Positions 8,651-15,837 of a stretch of 34,296 nt of DNA are shown here, piece by piece (the first letter of the stretch is position 1; each line of letters begins with the position of its first letter). The position numbers and the translations under genes were made by a program. The stretch is from positions 1 through 34,296 of the IMG/VR virus record IMGVR_UViG_3300042459_000152. One strand, given 5' to 3'. The stretch is from a virus. The notes under the pieces are model-generated. The model searched no databases. It was not told the origin of the DNA and saw nothing but the letters and a program-made list of their open reading frames with translations.

Positions 8651-8859
8651 TGAAAGTACATAAACTAACAGTCACACAAAAGAATAAGTTAATAGGTATT
8701 GAGTACATACCTAATTGCACTTACAATCCAGTACAAGATGCAAATGATGTTTGGATAATTACTATTGAAGAAGTTGAACAAACAACAGATGAAAATTATT
8801 TATGGATAAAAGATTTACCACAGATAGAATACGTTAAACCAAAAGACAATGCCTCATAG
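8650..8859 (+). CDS. Small conserved phage protein, unknown
   Basis: A 69-residue acidic protein with a pattern seen after LamG-like fibre genes: LIGIEYIPNCTYNPVQDANDVWII, then EEVEQT, then WIKDLPQIEYVKP. Short strands and turns suggest a compact beta protein, perhaps a fibre chaperone or attachment subunit. Start overlaps the previous stop (TAATG) and its end overlaps the next gene by 11 bases, so it belongs to the same operon. Confidence 0.6.
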   Translation: MKVHKLTVTQKNKLIGIEYIPNCTYNPVQDANDVWIITIEEVEQTTDENYLWIKDLPQIEYVKPKDNAS

Positions 8860-9043
8860 ATTCTTAGATATATTTGTTTCAGTACTTGGCTTCATAGCCT
8901 TGTTAGAAAAACATAATTTTTTATTCGCTTCCATTGCTTCGATTTGTACGATTATCTATTGGATATTTCGTTTTTGTAATTGGATTATAAAAATGATAAC
9001 CGACAAGTCTATTGATGATTTTGAAAAGGGATTAAAGAAATGA
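8849..9043 (+). CDS. Small membrane protein, holin-like
   Basis: A 64-residue protein with two hydrophobic stretches (about residues 5-20 and 25-48: VSVLGFIALL and ASICTIIYWIFRFCNWII) and a charged C-terminus (TDKSIDDFEKGLKK). Size, topology and place a few hundred bases before the lysozyme gene fit a holin or holin partner that permeabilises the inner membrane. There are three candidates here (8849, 9040, 9402) and sequence alone cannot say which is the holin. Confidence 0.5.
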   Translation: MPHRFLDIFVSVLGFIALLEKHNFLFASIASICTIIYWIFRFCNWIIKMITDKSIDDFEKGLKK

Positions 9044-9405
9044 TACAATTCGACTACATGATATTGGGTGTTTTATTCGCATTGATTGCAGGGTATTGCC
9101 GAGCATTATTCGAATGTATTATTTTATTCGATTCATTATTCGAGAAACATGGTTATAGTGAGTGGTGGTCTTATGCGAGATTTACACGAAATAAAATTGG
9201 ATATTGGGAGAATACATTCCCTAATGATGGTGGTCATCGAATCAAAATAATTGAGTTCATTTTTGATGCCTTAGCGTGTGTTTGTTTGAGTTATTCTTAT
9301 GATGAGATACTACATAGCTTTATTAGTACTATCCTTTGTGTAATCATAACTTATTTCTTTATTAAGTCATTTGGATTTGAACAAACCTTTAAGGAATTGA
9401 GATGA
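9040..9405 (+). CDS. Membrane protein in the lysis block
   Basis: A 121-residue protein overlapping both neighbours by 4 bases (ATGA). It has an N-terminal membrane segment (YMILGVLFALIAGYCRALF), a polar middle (WWSYARFTRNKIGYWENTF) and two further hydrophobic segments (FIFDALACVCLSY and FISTILCVIITYFFI). The four-base overlaps place it firmly in the lysis operon. I do not recognise the family; a holin accessory or antiholin role is a guess. Confidence 0.5.
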   Translation: MIQFDYMILGVLFALIAGYCRALFECIILFDSLFEKHGYSEWWSYARFTRNKIGYWENTFPNDGGHRIKIIEFIFDALACVCLSYSYDEILHSFISTILCVIITYFFIKSFGFEQTFKELR

Positions 9406-9605
9406 AAAGATTATCACTTAGAAACTACTTTGAGCCAACACCTAAGAACGTAAAGAAATGGTTATTAGCTATCAAGTCAATATTAGCGACCATCTCGGTT
9501 TCTGCTTATGTTAATGGTAATGAAAAGGTGGCATTTTGGATATTAGTCGGAGGTGCTTGTATTGATGAACTAACTAACTTAATAAGTAATGAAGATAGGA
9601 CTTAA
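9402..9605 (+). CDS. Small membrane protein, holin-like
   Basis: A 67-residue protein with a Lys-rich N-terminal part (PTPKNVKKWLLAIKSILATI) and one hydrophobic stretch (VAFWILVGGACIDELTNLI). Its 3' end overlaps the lysozyme gene by 17 bases, the tightest link of the three small membrane proteins to the endolysin. This kind of short protein right before a lysozyme is common in Bacteroidota phages. It is a good holin candidate, by position. Confidence 0.55.
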   Translation: MKRLSLRNYFEPTPKNVKKWLLAIKSILATISVSAYVNGNEKVAFWILVGGACIDELTNLISNEDRT

Positions 9606-10017
9606 AGGACTTGGATTAATCAAAAAATATGAGGGATGCAAATTGACTGCCTACTTATGTCCTGCTGGATTAGTCACGATTGGTTATGGAAATACCTTTT
9701 ATAAAAATGGTTCTAAAATAAAGTTAGGCGATAAGATTACACAGCAACAAGCAGAAGAATTATTAATGGATTTGCTTCCACAATACGAGGCGATAGTAAA
9801 TAAAAATATTAAAATAGATTTAACCCAATATCAGTTTGATGCCTTAGTTTCTTTTGCATGGAATTGCGGAAAGTCGGAGACCTTATTTAGATTAGTTAAT
9901 TCTAAATCTAAGGACCTTAAACAATGGTGGGAAACACACTACACAACAGGTGGCGGTAAGGTATTACAAGGCTTAGTAAATCGCAGGAAAGCAGAGGCAC
10001 AATTATTCCACTTATAA
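9589..10017 (+). CDS. Endolysin, T4-type lysozyme (GH24)
   Basis: A 142-residue muramidase that cuts the glycan chains of peptidoglycan at lysis. The GH24 active-site block is clear: Glu15, eight residues, Cys24, five residues, Thr30 (YEGCKLTAYLCPAGLVTIGY), the E-8-(D/C)-5-T triad with Cys in place of the more common Asp. The central DLTQYQFDALVSFAWNCG and the C-terminal GLVNRRKAEAQLF match the family. No signal peptide is visible, so release through a holin is expected. The metallophosphoesterase gene begins at the base after the stop. Confidence 0.93.
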   Translation: MKIGLKGLGLIKKYEGCKLTAYLCPAGLVTIGYGNTFYKNGSKIKLGDKITQQQAEELLMDLLPQYEAIVNKNIKIDLTQYQFDALVSFAWNCGKSETLFRLVNSKSKDLKQWWETHYTTGGGKVLQGLVNRRKAEAQLFHL

Positions 10018-11013
10018 ATGGCAGGTCAACCAAGTATTAAATCCGACATTGCAAAGGAATATTTATTAAAGTTCCCTAATACAGCGAACTTAACCTTAGC
10101 AAAAAAGATTTATGCTGAAAACAAAAGTGTTTATAAAAACATTGAGCAAGTTAGAAGTCACATAAGGGCTTTGAAAGGTGTTCATGGTGATAAAGCAAGA
10201 AAAGAAAATCATATTGAATTTCGGAAACAATTTGAAGCACTAAAAAAAGATTTGCCAAAAGGCGAAAGCGAAAGAATACAACCGTACACACTACCAAAAG
10301 CAAGCAAGAAGATTTTAATTATAAGTGACCTGCACATCCCTTACCACAATGATAATGCAATATTCGCAGCATTAGAATATGGATTGGACCAACAAGTTGA
10401 TACTATTATAATCAATGGTGATTTAATTGATTTTGCGACCATCTCTCGACATGAAAAGGACATGAGAAAGCGTTCAGTTAAATACGAAATGGATTGCACA
10501 AGAGTATTCTTAAAAGGTTTAAGAGCTATGTTCCCAAATGCATTAATAGTTTGGAGTTATGGCAATCATGATTTGAGATATGACAAGTATATAATGCAGA
10601 AAGCACCCGAGATATTTGATATTGAATTAATACAACTGCATGAATTATTAAAGCTAAGAGATTTAAACATAATAAAAGTAGATAGCACACAATATATCTA
10701 TGCAGGAAAATTAGCAATATTTCATGGACACGAAACAGGGCTTACATCGGGTGGTGTAAATCCTGCAAGGTCTTTAAGATTGAAGTTAAATAAAAGTGCA
10801 GTAACATCACACTTTCATCGTGAAACAAAAGACATGGGTAAGAACTTAGATGAACATCCTTATTCATGTTTCTCAATCGGTTGTTTATGCGACTTACACC
10901 CTGCTTATATGCCAATCAATATGTGGACTCATGGATTTGGATATTTAGAATTAAGTCAAAATGGAGATTATAAATTTTATCAAAAATCAATAATAGAAGG
11001 AAAAATTTTTTAG
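10018..11013 (+). CDS. Calcineurin-like metallophosphoesterase
   Basis: A 331-residue protein. Residues 1-60 form a helical, possibly HTH-like N-terminal part (SIKSDIAKEYLLKFPN; LAKKIYAENK). Residues 97-300 carry the full metallophosphatase motif set: SDLH (Asp104, His106), NGD (Asp135), GNHD (Asn183, His184), HGH (His236, His238) and SHFH (His265, His267), which bind two metal ions and hydrolyse phosphoester bonds. Substrate is unknown; phage members are often DNA or cyclic-nucleotide phosphodiesterases or phosphatases. It directly follows lysozyme, so it is probably expressed late. A TAnnTTTG promoter starts 14 bases downstream. Confidence 0.88.
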   Translation: MAGQPSIKSDIAKEYLLKFPNTANLTLAKKIYAENKSVYKNIEQVRSHIRALKGVHGDKARKENHIEFRKQFEALKKDLPKGESERIQPYTLPKASKKILIISDLHIPYHNDNAIFAALEYGLDQQVDTIIINGDLIDFATISRHEKDMRKRSVKYEMDCTRVFLKGLRAMFPNALIVWSYGNHDLRYDKYIMQKAPEIFDIELIQLHELLKLRDLNIIKVDSTQYIYAGKLAIFHGHETGLTSGGVNPARSLRLKLNKSAVTSHFHRETKDMGKNLDEHPYSCFSIGCLCDLHPAYMPINMWTHGFGYLELSQNGDYKFYQKSIIEGKIF

Positions 11014-11035
11014 GTTTAAAAGTTTAGTATATTTG
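11006..11035 (+). promoter_or_regulatory. Bacteroidota-type promoter
   Basis: Perfect -7 element TATATTTG (11028-11035) with a T-rich -33 region (TTTT, 11006-11009; consensus TTTG). The next feature downstream is a terminator only about 45 bases away, so this promoter may make a very short RNA. Confidence 0.55.
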
Positions 11036-11041
11036 CAGGAG

Positions 11042-11107
11042 TAGTTTTTTGTAGATTTCGTTTCATTAATTTGGTTAAGAGCCTCGAGTAAATCGGGGCT
11101 TTTTTTA
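11042..11107 (+). ncRNA. Possible short RNA between promoter and terminator
   Basis: The stretch from a perfect TATATTTG element to the terminator has no convincing gene. A transcript starting near 11042 would be about 65 nt and end in a strong hairpin. It may be a regulatory RNA, or a leader that is partly read through into the lipoprotein gene at 11121. There is no direct proof of transcription. Confidence 0.35.
11080..11106 (+). terminator. Rho-independent terminator
   Basis: Eight-pair stem AGCCTCGA (11080-11087) with TCGGGGCT (11093-11100, one G-T pair), five-base loop, and seven T (11100-11106). It lies before the spanin-like lipoprotein gene and after the short promoter unit. Confidence 0.88.
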
Positions 11108-11120
11108 TTATATTTGCTGC

Positions 11121-11555
11121 ATGAAAAAACTAATAACAATACTTTGCTTGACTTACTTATTATCGGGTTGCCTATACACTAAGAAACGAGCAATAGAGAA
11201 ATTTTGTACAACAGATAGTATTCCATATTCAGTTTTAGTTCACGATACAATTTACATCAAAGCAATCAAAGTAGATACATTCTTCAATTCAAGTATTGAT
11301 TCATTTGTTATCATTAAAGACCGATTAGAGATTAGGTACAAGAAAGTAGGCGAAAAGATATTTATTCAAGGCGAATGCAAATCAGATACTATATATAAGA
11401 CAAAATTAGTTGAGGTGCAAGTGCCGACAAAGGTTAAGAAATTAGAATGGTGGGAGAGCCTATACATAAAAGCAAAGGATTGGTTTGCTGTGATTGGCTT
11501 TTTAGCGATGTTCTTAGGGTTTTACTTATTAATGCCACATAAAAAGAGTGAGTAG
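11121..11555 (+). CDS. Lipoprotein with C-terminal membrane segment, probable unimolecular spanin
   Basis: A 144-residue protein. Residues 1-17 form a lipoprotein signal with lipobox LSGC (Cys17), so the N-terminus would be lipid-anchored. Residues about 25-105 are a periplasmic beta-rich part with repeated VHDTIYI, VDTF and KSDTIY segments. Residues about 116-138 (WFAVIGFLAMFLGFYLLMP) form one membrane helix with a short basic tail. An outer-membrane lipid anchor and an inner-membrane helix in one chain is the layout of unimolecular spanins such as T1 gp11, which fuse the two membranes at lysis. Position after the lysis genes supports this; the function is inferred. Confidence 0.65.
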   Translation: MKKLITILCLTYLLSGCLYTKKRAIEKFCTTDSIPYSVLVHDTIYIKAIKVDTFFNSSIDSFVIIKDRLEIRYKKVGEKIFIQGECKSDTIYKTKLVEVQVPTKVKKLEWWESLYIKAKDWFAVIGFLAMFLGFYLLMPHKKSE

Positions 11556-11579
11556 TTCGGAAAAACCGAATAAGTGAAT

Positions 11580-11611
11580 AGCCTTAAAAGTAAGATTTTG
11601 GGGCTTTTTTT
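11580..11611 (+). terminator. Rho-independent terminator ending the late transcript
   Basis: Ten-pair stem (11580-11589 with 11596-11605, two G-T pairs), six-base loop, and a T run at 11605-11611. A small perfect hairpin TTCGG-A5-CCGAA (11556-11570) sits just before it, right after the spanin stop codon. It separates the late lysis block from the early operon. Confidence 0.88.
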
Positions 11612-11674
11612 ACTTTTAGTCTAAAAAATATTAGCTTGATTTATAGTGAGTTATGATTTATTTTTAATGAATAT

Positions 11675-11705
11675 TTTGTAATGTCGTATAAACATACGAC
11701 TTTTG
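11675..11705 (+). promoter_or_regulatory. Early operon promoter with a palindromic operator
   Basis: TTTG (11675-11678), exactly 19 bases, then GACTTTTG (11698-11705), seven of eight matches to TAnnTTTG-type spacing and consensus. The spacer holds a perfect palindrome GTCGTAT-AAAC-ATACGAC (11683-11700) that overlaps the -7 element. A repressor bound there would block RNA polymerase. The first gene starts 25 bases downstream. Confidence 0.65.
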
Positions 11706-11729
11706 AACTCAGATAAACGAAACAAAATT

Positions 11730-11897
11730 ATGAAAAACTTAAGCAACGAAACAAAAACACAAACTGCAATTCAAATGGTAATTATGGATGCAATCGAAAA
11801 AGGACATACAAACGCAACTGAATTAATTGAGTATATGAAATCAGAAGTATTTGAAAAAGCAGTAAAAAATTATATTTCAATGTTTAACGAAGCCTAA
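11730..11897 (+). CDS. First early gene, small protein of unknown function
   Basis: A 55-residue protein. I use the ATG at 11730 rather than the TTG at 11703, which lies inside the promoter. The product (MKNLSNETKTQTAIQMVIMDAIEKGHTNATELIEYMKSE) is helical and mildly charged, with no motif I recognise. As the first gene after the operator-bearing promoter it could be a regulator or a host takeover protein, but nothing in the sequence proves that. Confidence 0.65.
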   Translation: MKNLSNETKTQTAIQMVIMDAIEKGHTNATELIEYMKSEVFEKAVKNYISMFNEA

Positions 11898-11939
11898 AAA
11901 TAATCAAAAGGGGAGCAGCATCCAACCAACTGCAAAATA

Positions 11940-12173
11940 ATGACAAGAACAGAAATGACAAAAGCAAACCGAGACCAGTTAGCCACCGACTACAACTTAC
12001 GAATTAAATTAAGTTTAGATTTAGGCTGCAATGAGCGAACCATCCAAAGGTGGGCAGTAAACAATAGCCCCAAATTGACAACTGATAGTTTCCTTAGCTA
12101 CTTTAAAAAGCACGCTAACTATACCGAACCATTAACACAAGAAATTAAATTAACCCAATTAATCGAACACTAA
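11940..12173 (+). CDS. Small helix-turn-helix-like protein, possible regulator
   Basis: A 77-residue protein. Residues about 18-45 read like a helix-turn-helix: LRIKLSLDLGCNERTIQRWA, with a Gly-Cys turn and a recognition helix holding ERTIQRW. Size and layout resemble small phage Cro- or CII-type DNA-binding proteins. Being second in the early operon, it is a natural candidate to bind the palindrome at 11683-11700, but this is inference. A purine-rich stretch (AAAAGGGGAG) lies about 30 bases before the ATG, too far for a classic ribosome site. Confidence 0.55.
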   Translation: MTRTEMTKANRDQLATDYNLRIKLSLDLGCNERTIQRWAVNNSPKLTTDSFLSYFKKHANYTEPLTQEIKLTQLIEH

Positions 12174-12177
12174 AATT

Positions 12178-12360
12178 ATGGAAAGAGCATTAGCCACCAA
12201 AGAAGAAAAGGAATACATCGAAAAGATGATGCCTGAATTAATCGACCATTGCAGATGGGGTGACCCTACATTTGGATTTACACCGCCTGACTTTTGGGTA
12301 ATTTATTTTAACAATAAATTTTCAATTACAAGATTTATTACAGCTTTACAAATCAGATAA
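12178..12360 (+). CDS. Small protein, unknown
   Basis: A 60-residue protein, 4 bases after the previous stop. It has a charged N-terminal helix (LATKEEKEYIEKMMPELIDH) and an aromatic C-terminal half (PPDFWVIYFNNKFSITRFITAL). I do not recognise it. Tight spacing to both neighbours and no alternative frame support it as a real early gene. Confidence 0.6.
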   Translation: MERALATKEEKEYIEKMMPELIDHCRWGDPTFGFTPPDFWVIYFNNKFSITRFITALQIR

Positions 12361-12364
12361 GAAC

Positions 12365-12592
12365 ATGGAAAAACTACTAAAAAAACTATTGTATGGTGAG
12401 GAAGCAAAACCCATCACCAACAAGTCAAGATCAAACACTATTCTTTCACGATATGAGCGTGTACAGCGACTGCGAAACATTGCAATAGATGATAATACAT
12501 TCTGCAAAGTATACCAAGCTAACAGGCTCTTAAAAGAACTCACAATCAAATTAAATCAAATCAATTCATACCAAACTTTAAACTTAAACTAA
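12365..12592 (+). CDS. Small basic protein, unknown
   Basis: A 75-residue protein, Lys/Arg-rich and helical (KSRSNTILSRYERVQRLRNI), which could bind nucleic acid. No family recognised. It is one base short of the next gene and fits the compact early operon. Confidence 0.6.
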   Translation: MEKLLKKLLYGEEAKPITNKSRSNTILSRYERVQRLRNIAIDDNTFCKVYQANRLLKELTIKLNQINSYQTLNLN

Positions 12593-12593
12593 A

Positions 12594-13199
12594 ATGACAA
12601 CACCACATCAAACTACAAAAGAATGTCTTATCCGCAACTTTCGGGCAGAATTAGACACAGAAGAAACATTCATCCCACTTGACTATCGTTTACTATTCAA
12701 CATTGCAACAGACATGATAATTGTACTGTATGAAGTTGAAACCGCACGAAAGATGTATTCAGATATTTACGCAAGTCTATTGAAGCAATCACCCGATAAA
12801 ATGGATTGGTTCATTCGTAAAATGTGGAATCACAACTTTGAATTAAAACTTGACAAGTCAGATTTTGACAAGTTATTAGCAGCGATAGATATTAGCAGAA
12901 CTTATGGTTTTAAAGTTGAATATGCAGTAAGTACCATTCACGATACATTAGGACACATAATTGAGGTTCAATACACACCTAAGCAAAGTAGTTTCACATT
13001 TAATTCAATTCTTAATTATGACCAAGTATTAACTATGATAAGCGAGTACAAAGACACCGCACTAATTGATACCTGCGATTTTGGAGTTCCTGAACATCGT
13101 GAGATACCAGTAATGTATGATTTGAATGATATGAGCCTCGAAGAAATTTGCGAAGCATATCTTAACATGGGTGGTCAACCTTTAATTATAGAACCATAA
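12594..13199 (+). CDS. Early protein of unknown function
   Basis: A 201-residue acidic protein with no membrane segment or signal peptide. Features visible: a helical N-terminal half with paired Asp/Glu and Tyr residues, a short motif SDFDKLLAAIDISRTYGFKV, and an acidic C-terminus (DLNDMSLEEICEAYL). I do not recognise the family. Its stop overlaps the next ATG in a TAATG. Confidence 0.65.
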   Translation: MTTPHQTTKECLIRNFRAELDTEETFIPLDYRLLFNIATDMIIVLYEVETARKMYSDIYASLLKQSPDKMDWFIRKMWNHNFELKLDKSDFDKLLAAIDISRTYGFKVEYAVSTIHDTLGHIIEVQYTPKQSSFTFNSILNYDQVLTMISEYKDTALIDTCDFGVPEHREIPVMYDLNDMSLEEICEAYLNMGGQPLIIEP

Positions 13200-13462
13200 T
13201 GCCAAGAACAAGACACATCACAACAATAGAGCAGACCTCAATAGGTGCTAATGGTTTCAGATTGCAGTATCTTTACGAAAAGAAACTTTTTGAAGTATGC
13301 CACAGCCACCACAACGGCAGGGCTGATGTAATTGACAGAACTTTATTTGTAAATGAAAAAGATGCGAGAAAGTACTTAGATAAAATAATGGCTGAAACGC
13401 AAGAGAGAATAAACGAATTTAAAATTAATCAATCATTCCCTTTAATCACTAAAATAATATGA
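13199..13462 (+). CDS. Small early protein, unknown
   Basis: An 87-residue protein with a beta-rich first half (TIEQTSIGANGFRLQYLYEK; a His-rich CHSHHNGRAD) and a helical end (DARKYLDKIMAETQERINEF). The His/Cys cluster might bind a metal. Overlaps the next gene by four bases (ATGA). Confidence 0.6.
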   Translation: MPRTRHITTIEQTSIGANGFRLQYLYEKKLFEVCHSHHNGRADVIDRTLFVNEKDARKYLDKIMAETQERINEFKINQSFPLITKII

Positions 13463-13692
13463 GAACAATAAGCGAGCAATACAAGACATTACAAAGAGAA
13501 AGGTTAAGACTTTTCGAGTGCCAAAGGAATCACACCGCAGCATTGAATAGACGCTACCTATATGAGACCGATGAAGCATACAAAGAATGTACTGAAGCAC
13601 TTAATGAATGGGATAAACAGACCGAATTAGTCGCTAAATTGCAGATTGAATACACCAACCACATAAACACGAAAGGATTGATTTATGAGTAG
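13459..13692 (+). CDS. Small coiled-coil protein, unknown
   Basis: A 77-residue, highly charged and helical protein (heptad-like YKTLQRERLRLFECQRN, then ALNEWDKQTELVAKLQIEY). It overlaps both neighbours by 4 and 8 bases. No family recognised. Confidence 0.6.
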   Translation: MRTISEQYKTLQRERLRLFECQRNHTAALNRRYLYETDEAYKECTEALNEWDKQTELVAKLQIEYTNHINTKGLIYE

Positions 13693-13885
13693 AGAGAAAC
13701 CATCACACAAGCGAATAGATTACAAGTCAGGGAAGACCGAATCCGTAGTTATGGAAAGAGACCTGCATAGTGCCCAGTATCGAATTATCTTATATAAAAA
13801 AGGCGGTGTAGGAATAGTCCAATATCGTTCATCAACAAAAGAGGCAACCGAATTATTCAACGAATTACTAAAAGAACTAAAATGA
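13685..13885 (+). CDS. Small basic protein, unknown
   Basis: A 66-residue basic protein with a Lys/Arg-rich start (SREKPSHKRIDYKSGKTES) and a beta-hairpin-like middle (YRIILYKKGGVGIVQYRSS). May bind nucleic acid. It overlaps the next gene in an ATGA. Confidence 0.6.
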   Translation: MSREKPSHKRIDYKSGKTESVVMERDLHSAQYRIILYKKGGVGIVQYRSSTKEATELFNELLKELK

Positions 13886-14112
13886 ACTACCAATTAATTG
13901 AAGATTTAACCACTAATTTAAGACAAATTTTAAATTTGATTAGGGATTACAAAGAACAGATTATATACTTGCAGGAGAAATGGGCTGAGACACAAGATAC
14001 TCATAGCAGTAAATTGTTCCTTACTCAAATCACGAACTGCGAAGCCCAAATCAAGCATAACGAAAAACAATACAAACAAACCATTAACCAAATTAATGAA
14101 CTACTACAATGA
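13882..14112 (+). CDS. Small helical protein before the recombination genes
   Basis: A 76-residue coiled-coil-like protein (LTTNLRQILNLIRDYKEQI, and QIKHNEKQYKQTINQINELL). Four-base overlaps (ATGA) on both sides tie it to the single-strand annealing protein gene that follows. Function unknown; an accessory to recombination is possible. Confidence 0.6.
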   Translation: MNYQLIEDLTTNLRQILNLIRDYKEQIIYLQEKWAETQDTHSSKLFLTQITNCEAQIKHNEKQYKQTINQINELLQ

Positions 14113-14651
14113 CAGACAAACAAACACTACCAACACTTAGCGACCTCACACAAGATGTTGAATTAAGCTACAAAAATGATGCTTTCAACTTATTATTAAG
14201 TCAGCAACCGCCTGCAACATGGGTTAAAAAACATCCATACATCAGGGATTACAATTATTTACCTATTGATAAGGTCGAACACTTGCTAAAGAAAATCTTT
14301 AAGCAGTACAAAATCGAGATTACTAATCAGGGAACAGCCTTCAATGGTGTATGGGTAACGGTTCGAGTACACTACTTAAACCCTACCAACAATGAGTGGA
14401 ACTTTCACGATGGAATAGGGGCTTGTCAATTACAAACCAAAAAAGATACATCACCTGCCGACCTTGCTAATATAAATAATGGAGCATTACAAATGGCATA
14501 TCCAATAGCTAAGACCATAGCAATCAAAGATGCCTGCGATATGTTCGGTAACTTATTTGGGGCTAACTTAAACAGACGAGATACAATCGAATTTAAAGTG
14601 GATGCAGATACATTGAACTTCATCAAAAGTAATAAGGAGAAAAATATATGA
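14109..14651 (+). CDS. Single-strand annealing protein, Rad52-like (Sak-type)
   Basis: A 180-residue protein. The first 145 residues have the layout of phage Rad52-fold annealing proteins: YLPIDKVEHLLKKIF near residue 51, NGVWVTVRVHYLNP as paired strands, FHDGIGA, and a helix AYPIAKTIAIKDACDMFGN followed by LFGANLNRRD. Such proteins pair complementary single strands, usually with a partner 5'-3' exonuclease. The next gene, overlapping by four bases, is such an exonuclease, which supports the call. Confidence 0.8.
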   Translation: MTDKQTLPTLSDLTQDVELSYKNDAFNLLLSQQPPATWVKKHPYIRDYNYLPIDKVEHLLKKIFKQYKIEITNQGTAFNGVWVTVRVHYLNPTNNEWNFHDGIGACQLQTKKDTSPADLANINNGALQMAYPIAKTIAIKDACDMFGNLFGANLNRRDTIEFKVDADTLNFIKSNKEKNI

Positions 14652-15310
14652 TTAGCAGATTTATATTTGAAACTAAGGAGCAATGGAAGGAATACCGCAA
14701 AGGTTTATTCACAGCATCCAATATTAATAAATTAACCGCAAATGGAAAGAGCGAAACAGGGCTTTCAGTTGGTGCAGTTTCTTATATCTTAGAAACCATT
14801 AACGACCAGGTAGGCGAACCTAAACCCGACATATTTAATGCAGCGATTGAATGGGGATTAGAGAATGAATCACAAGCGGTATTGAGATATGCAGACGATA
14901 ACGGACTTGATGTGAATGACAATGACTTCATCTATACATCGGTGGGTGGATTTGTGTTCTTTACTTACTTAGGAATATGCGGTGGCACTCCAGATGTAAT
15001 CTTAAAAGATAAAATAGTTGAAATCAAATGTCCGAACTCAGATACACACCTTTACAATAAGCTATTTGTGAACGCTGAGAACATCCAAAAAGAATATCCT
15101 ATCTATTATGACCAATGCCAACTTAATATGTTCCTAACGCAAAGAAAAGAGGCAATTTTGATGAGTTATGACCCAAGAATAAAACAGCATGAGAACCAAG
15201 TTCACTATGTAATTATTCCTTATGACAACGGAAGGGTTGAACTTTTAATGGATAAGATAAACGCAGCATCAAATTATCGTGATAAACTTTTAAAACAACT
15301 TAATGGCTAA
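14648..15310 (+). CDS. YqaJ-type (lambda-exonuclease-like) recombination nuclease
   Basis: A 220-residue PD-(D/E)XK nuclease of the lambda Exo/YqaJ type, which resects double-stranded ends to expose 3' single strands. Motifs seen: TASNINKL (residues 22-29), EWGLENESQAV with Glu72, GGTPDVIL with Asp116, and the core VEIK with Glu125 and Lys127. A conserved Gln/Tyr helix (YDQCQLNMFL) follows. The gene starts inside the stop of the annealing protein, so the two are translationally coupled and form a two-part recombination system. Confidence 0.87.
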   Translation: MISRFIFETKEQWKEYRKGLFTASNINKLTANGKSETGLSVGAVSYILETINDQVGEPKPDIFNAAIEWGLENESQAVLRYADDNGLDVNDNDFIYTSVGGFVFFTYLGICGGTPDVILKDKIVEIKCPNSDTHLYNKLFVNAENIQKEYPIYYDQCQLNMFLTQRKEAILMSYDPRIKQHENQVHYVIIPYDNGRVELLMDKINAASNYRDKLLKQLNG

Positions 15311-15833
15311 GTGCAAGTTTTGCAAAAAAGAATTTACTCAATTCAATAGTACAATTAGTGTCTGCGGATATCAATGTGCTATTGAGTTGGGCAAGTTGAA
15401 GCCTGCTAAAGTCAATTATAAGAGAGTTAATTCGCAGCTAAAAAGTGAAGCAAAAGAGAAACTTGAAACGTACAGCCAAAAAGTAAACAAGGCAAAAGTA
15501 ATATTCCAAAAATGGATAAGAGAAAGGGATAAGAATGAACCTTGCATATCATGTGGAACATTAACAGCAAACGAATGGCACGCATCACACTTCAAGAAAG
15601 CAGAAACTTACAGCGGAGTTATATTCAATGAAATTAACGTTTGGAAATCCTGTAAAAAATGCAATGTTTTTTTGAATGGCAACGAATTAAACTATCGTGA
15701 AAGACTTGTTAAAAAAATAGGATTAGACCAGGTTATCGCACTTGAAGACTTAGCGAATGAAACTCGAACAAAGAAATGGACAATAGAAGAATTACAACAA
15801 ATTAAAAACAAATACAAAAAACCAAACCAATAA
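15303..15833 (+). CDS. ninG: NinG/Rap-like recombination protein
   Basis: A 176-residue protein like lambda NinG (Rap), which binds and resolves branched recombination structures. An N-terminal Cys pair set (Cys4, Cys7, Cys21, Cys25) is followed by the diagnostic HNH-like zinc centre: CISCG (Cys81, Cys84), His93/His96 and SCKKC (Cys117, Cys120) with an Asn-rich stretch. It overlaps the exonuclease gene by 8 bases and completes the recombination block. Confidence 0.85.
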   Translation: MAKCKFCKKEFTQFNSTISVCGYQCAIELGKLKPAKVNYKRVNSQLKSEAKEKLETYSQKVNKAKVIFQKWIRERDKNEPCISCGTLTANEWHASHFKKAETYSGVIFNEINVWKSCKKCNVFLNGNELNYRERLVKKIGLDQVIALEDLANETRTKKWTIEELQQIKNKYKKPNQ

Positions 15834-15837
15834 ACAC

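Noticed and set aside
11109-11116. Second TATATTTG, 4 bases before the ATG at 11121
   Set aside because: No -33 box at the right distance and transcript would start at or inside the gene; kept only as a note.
11703-11729. TTG start for the first early gene
   Set aside because: Falls within the promoter -7 region; ATG 11730 is better.
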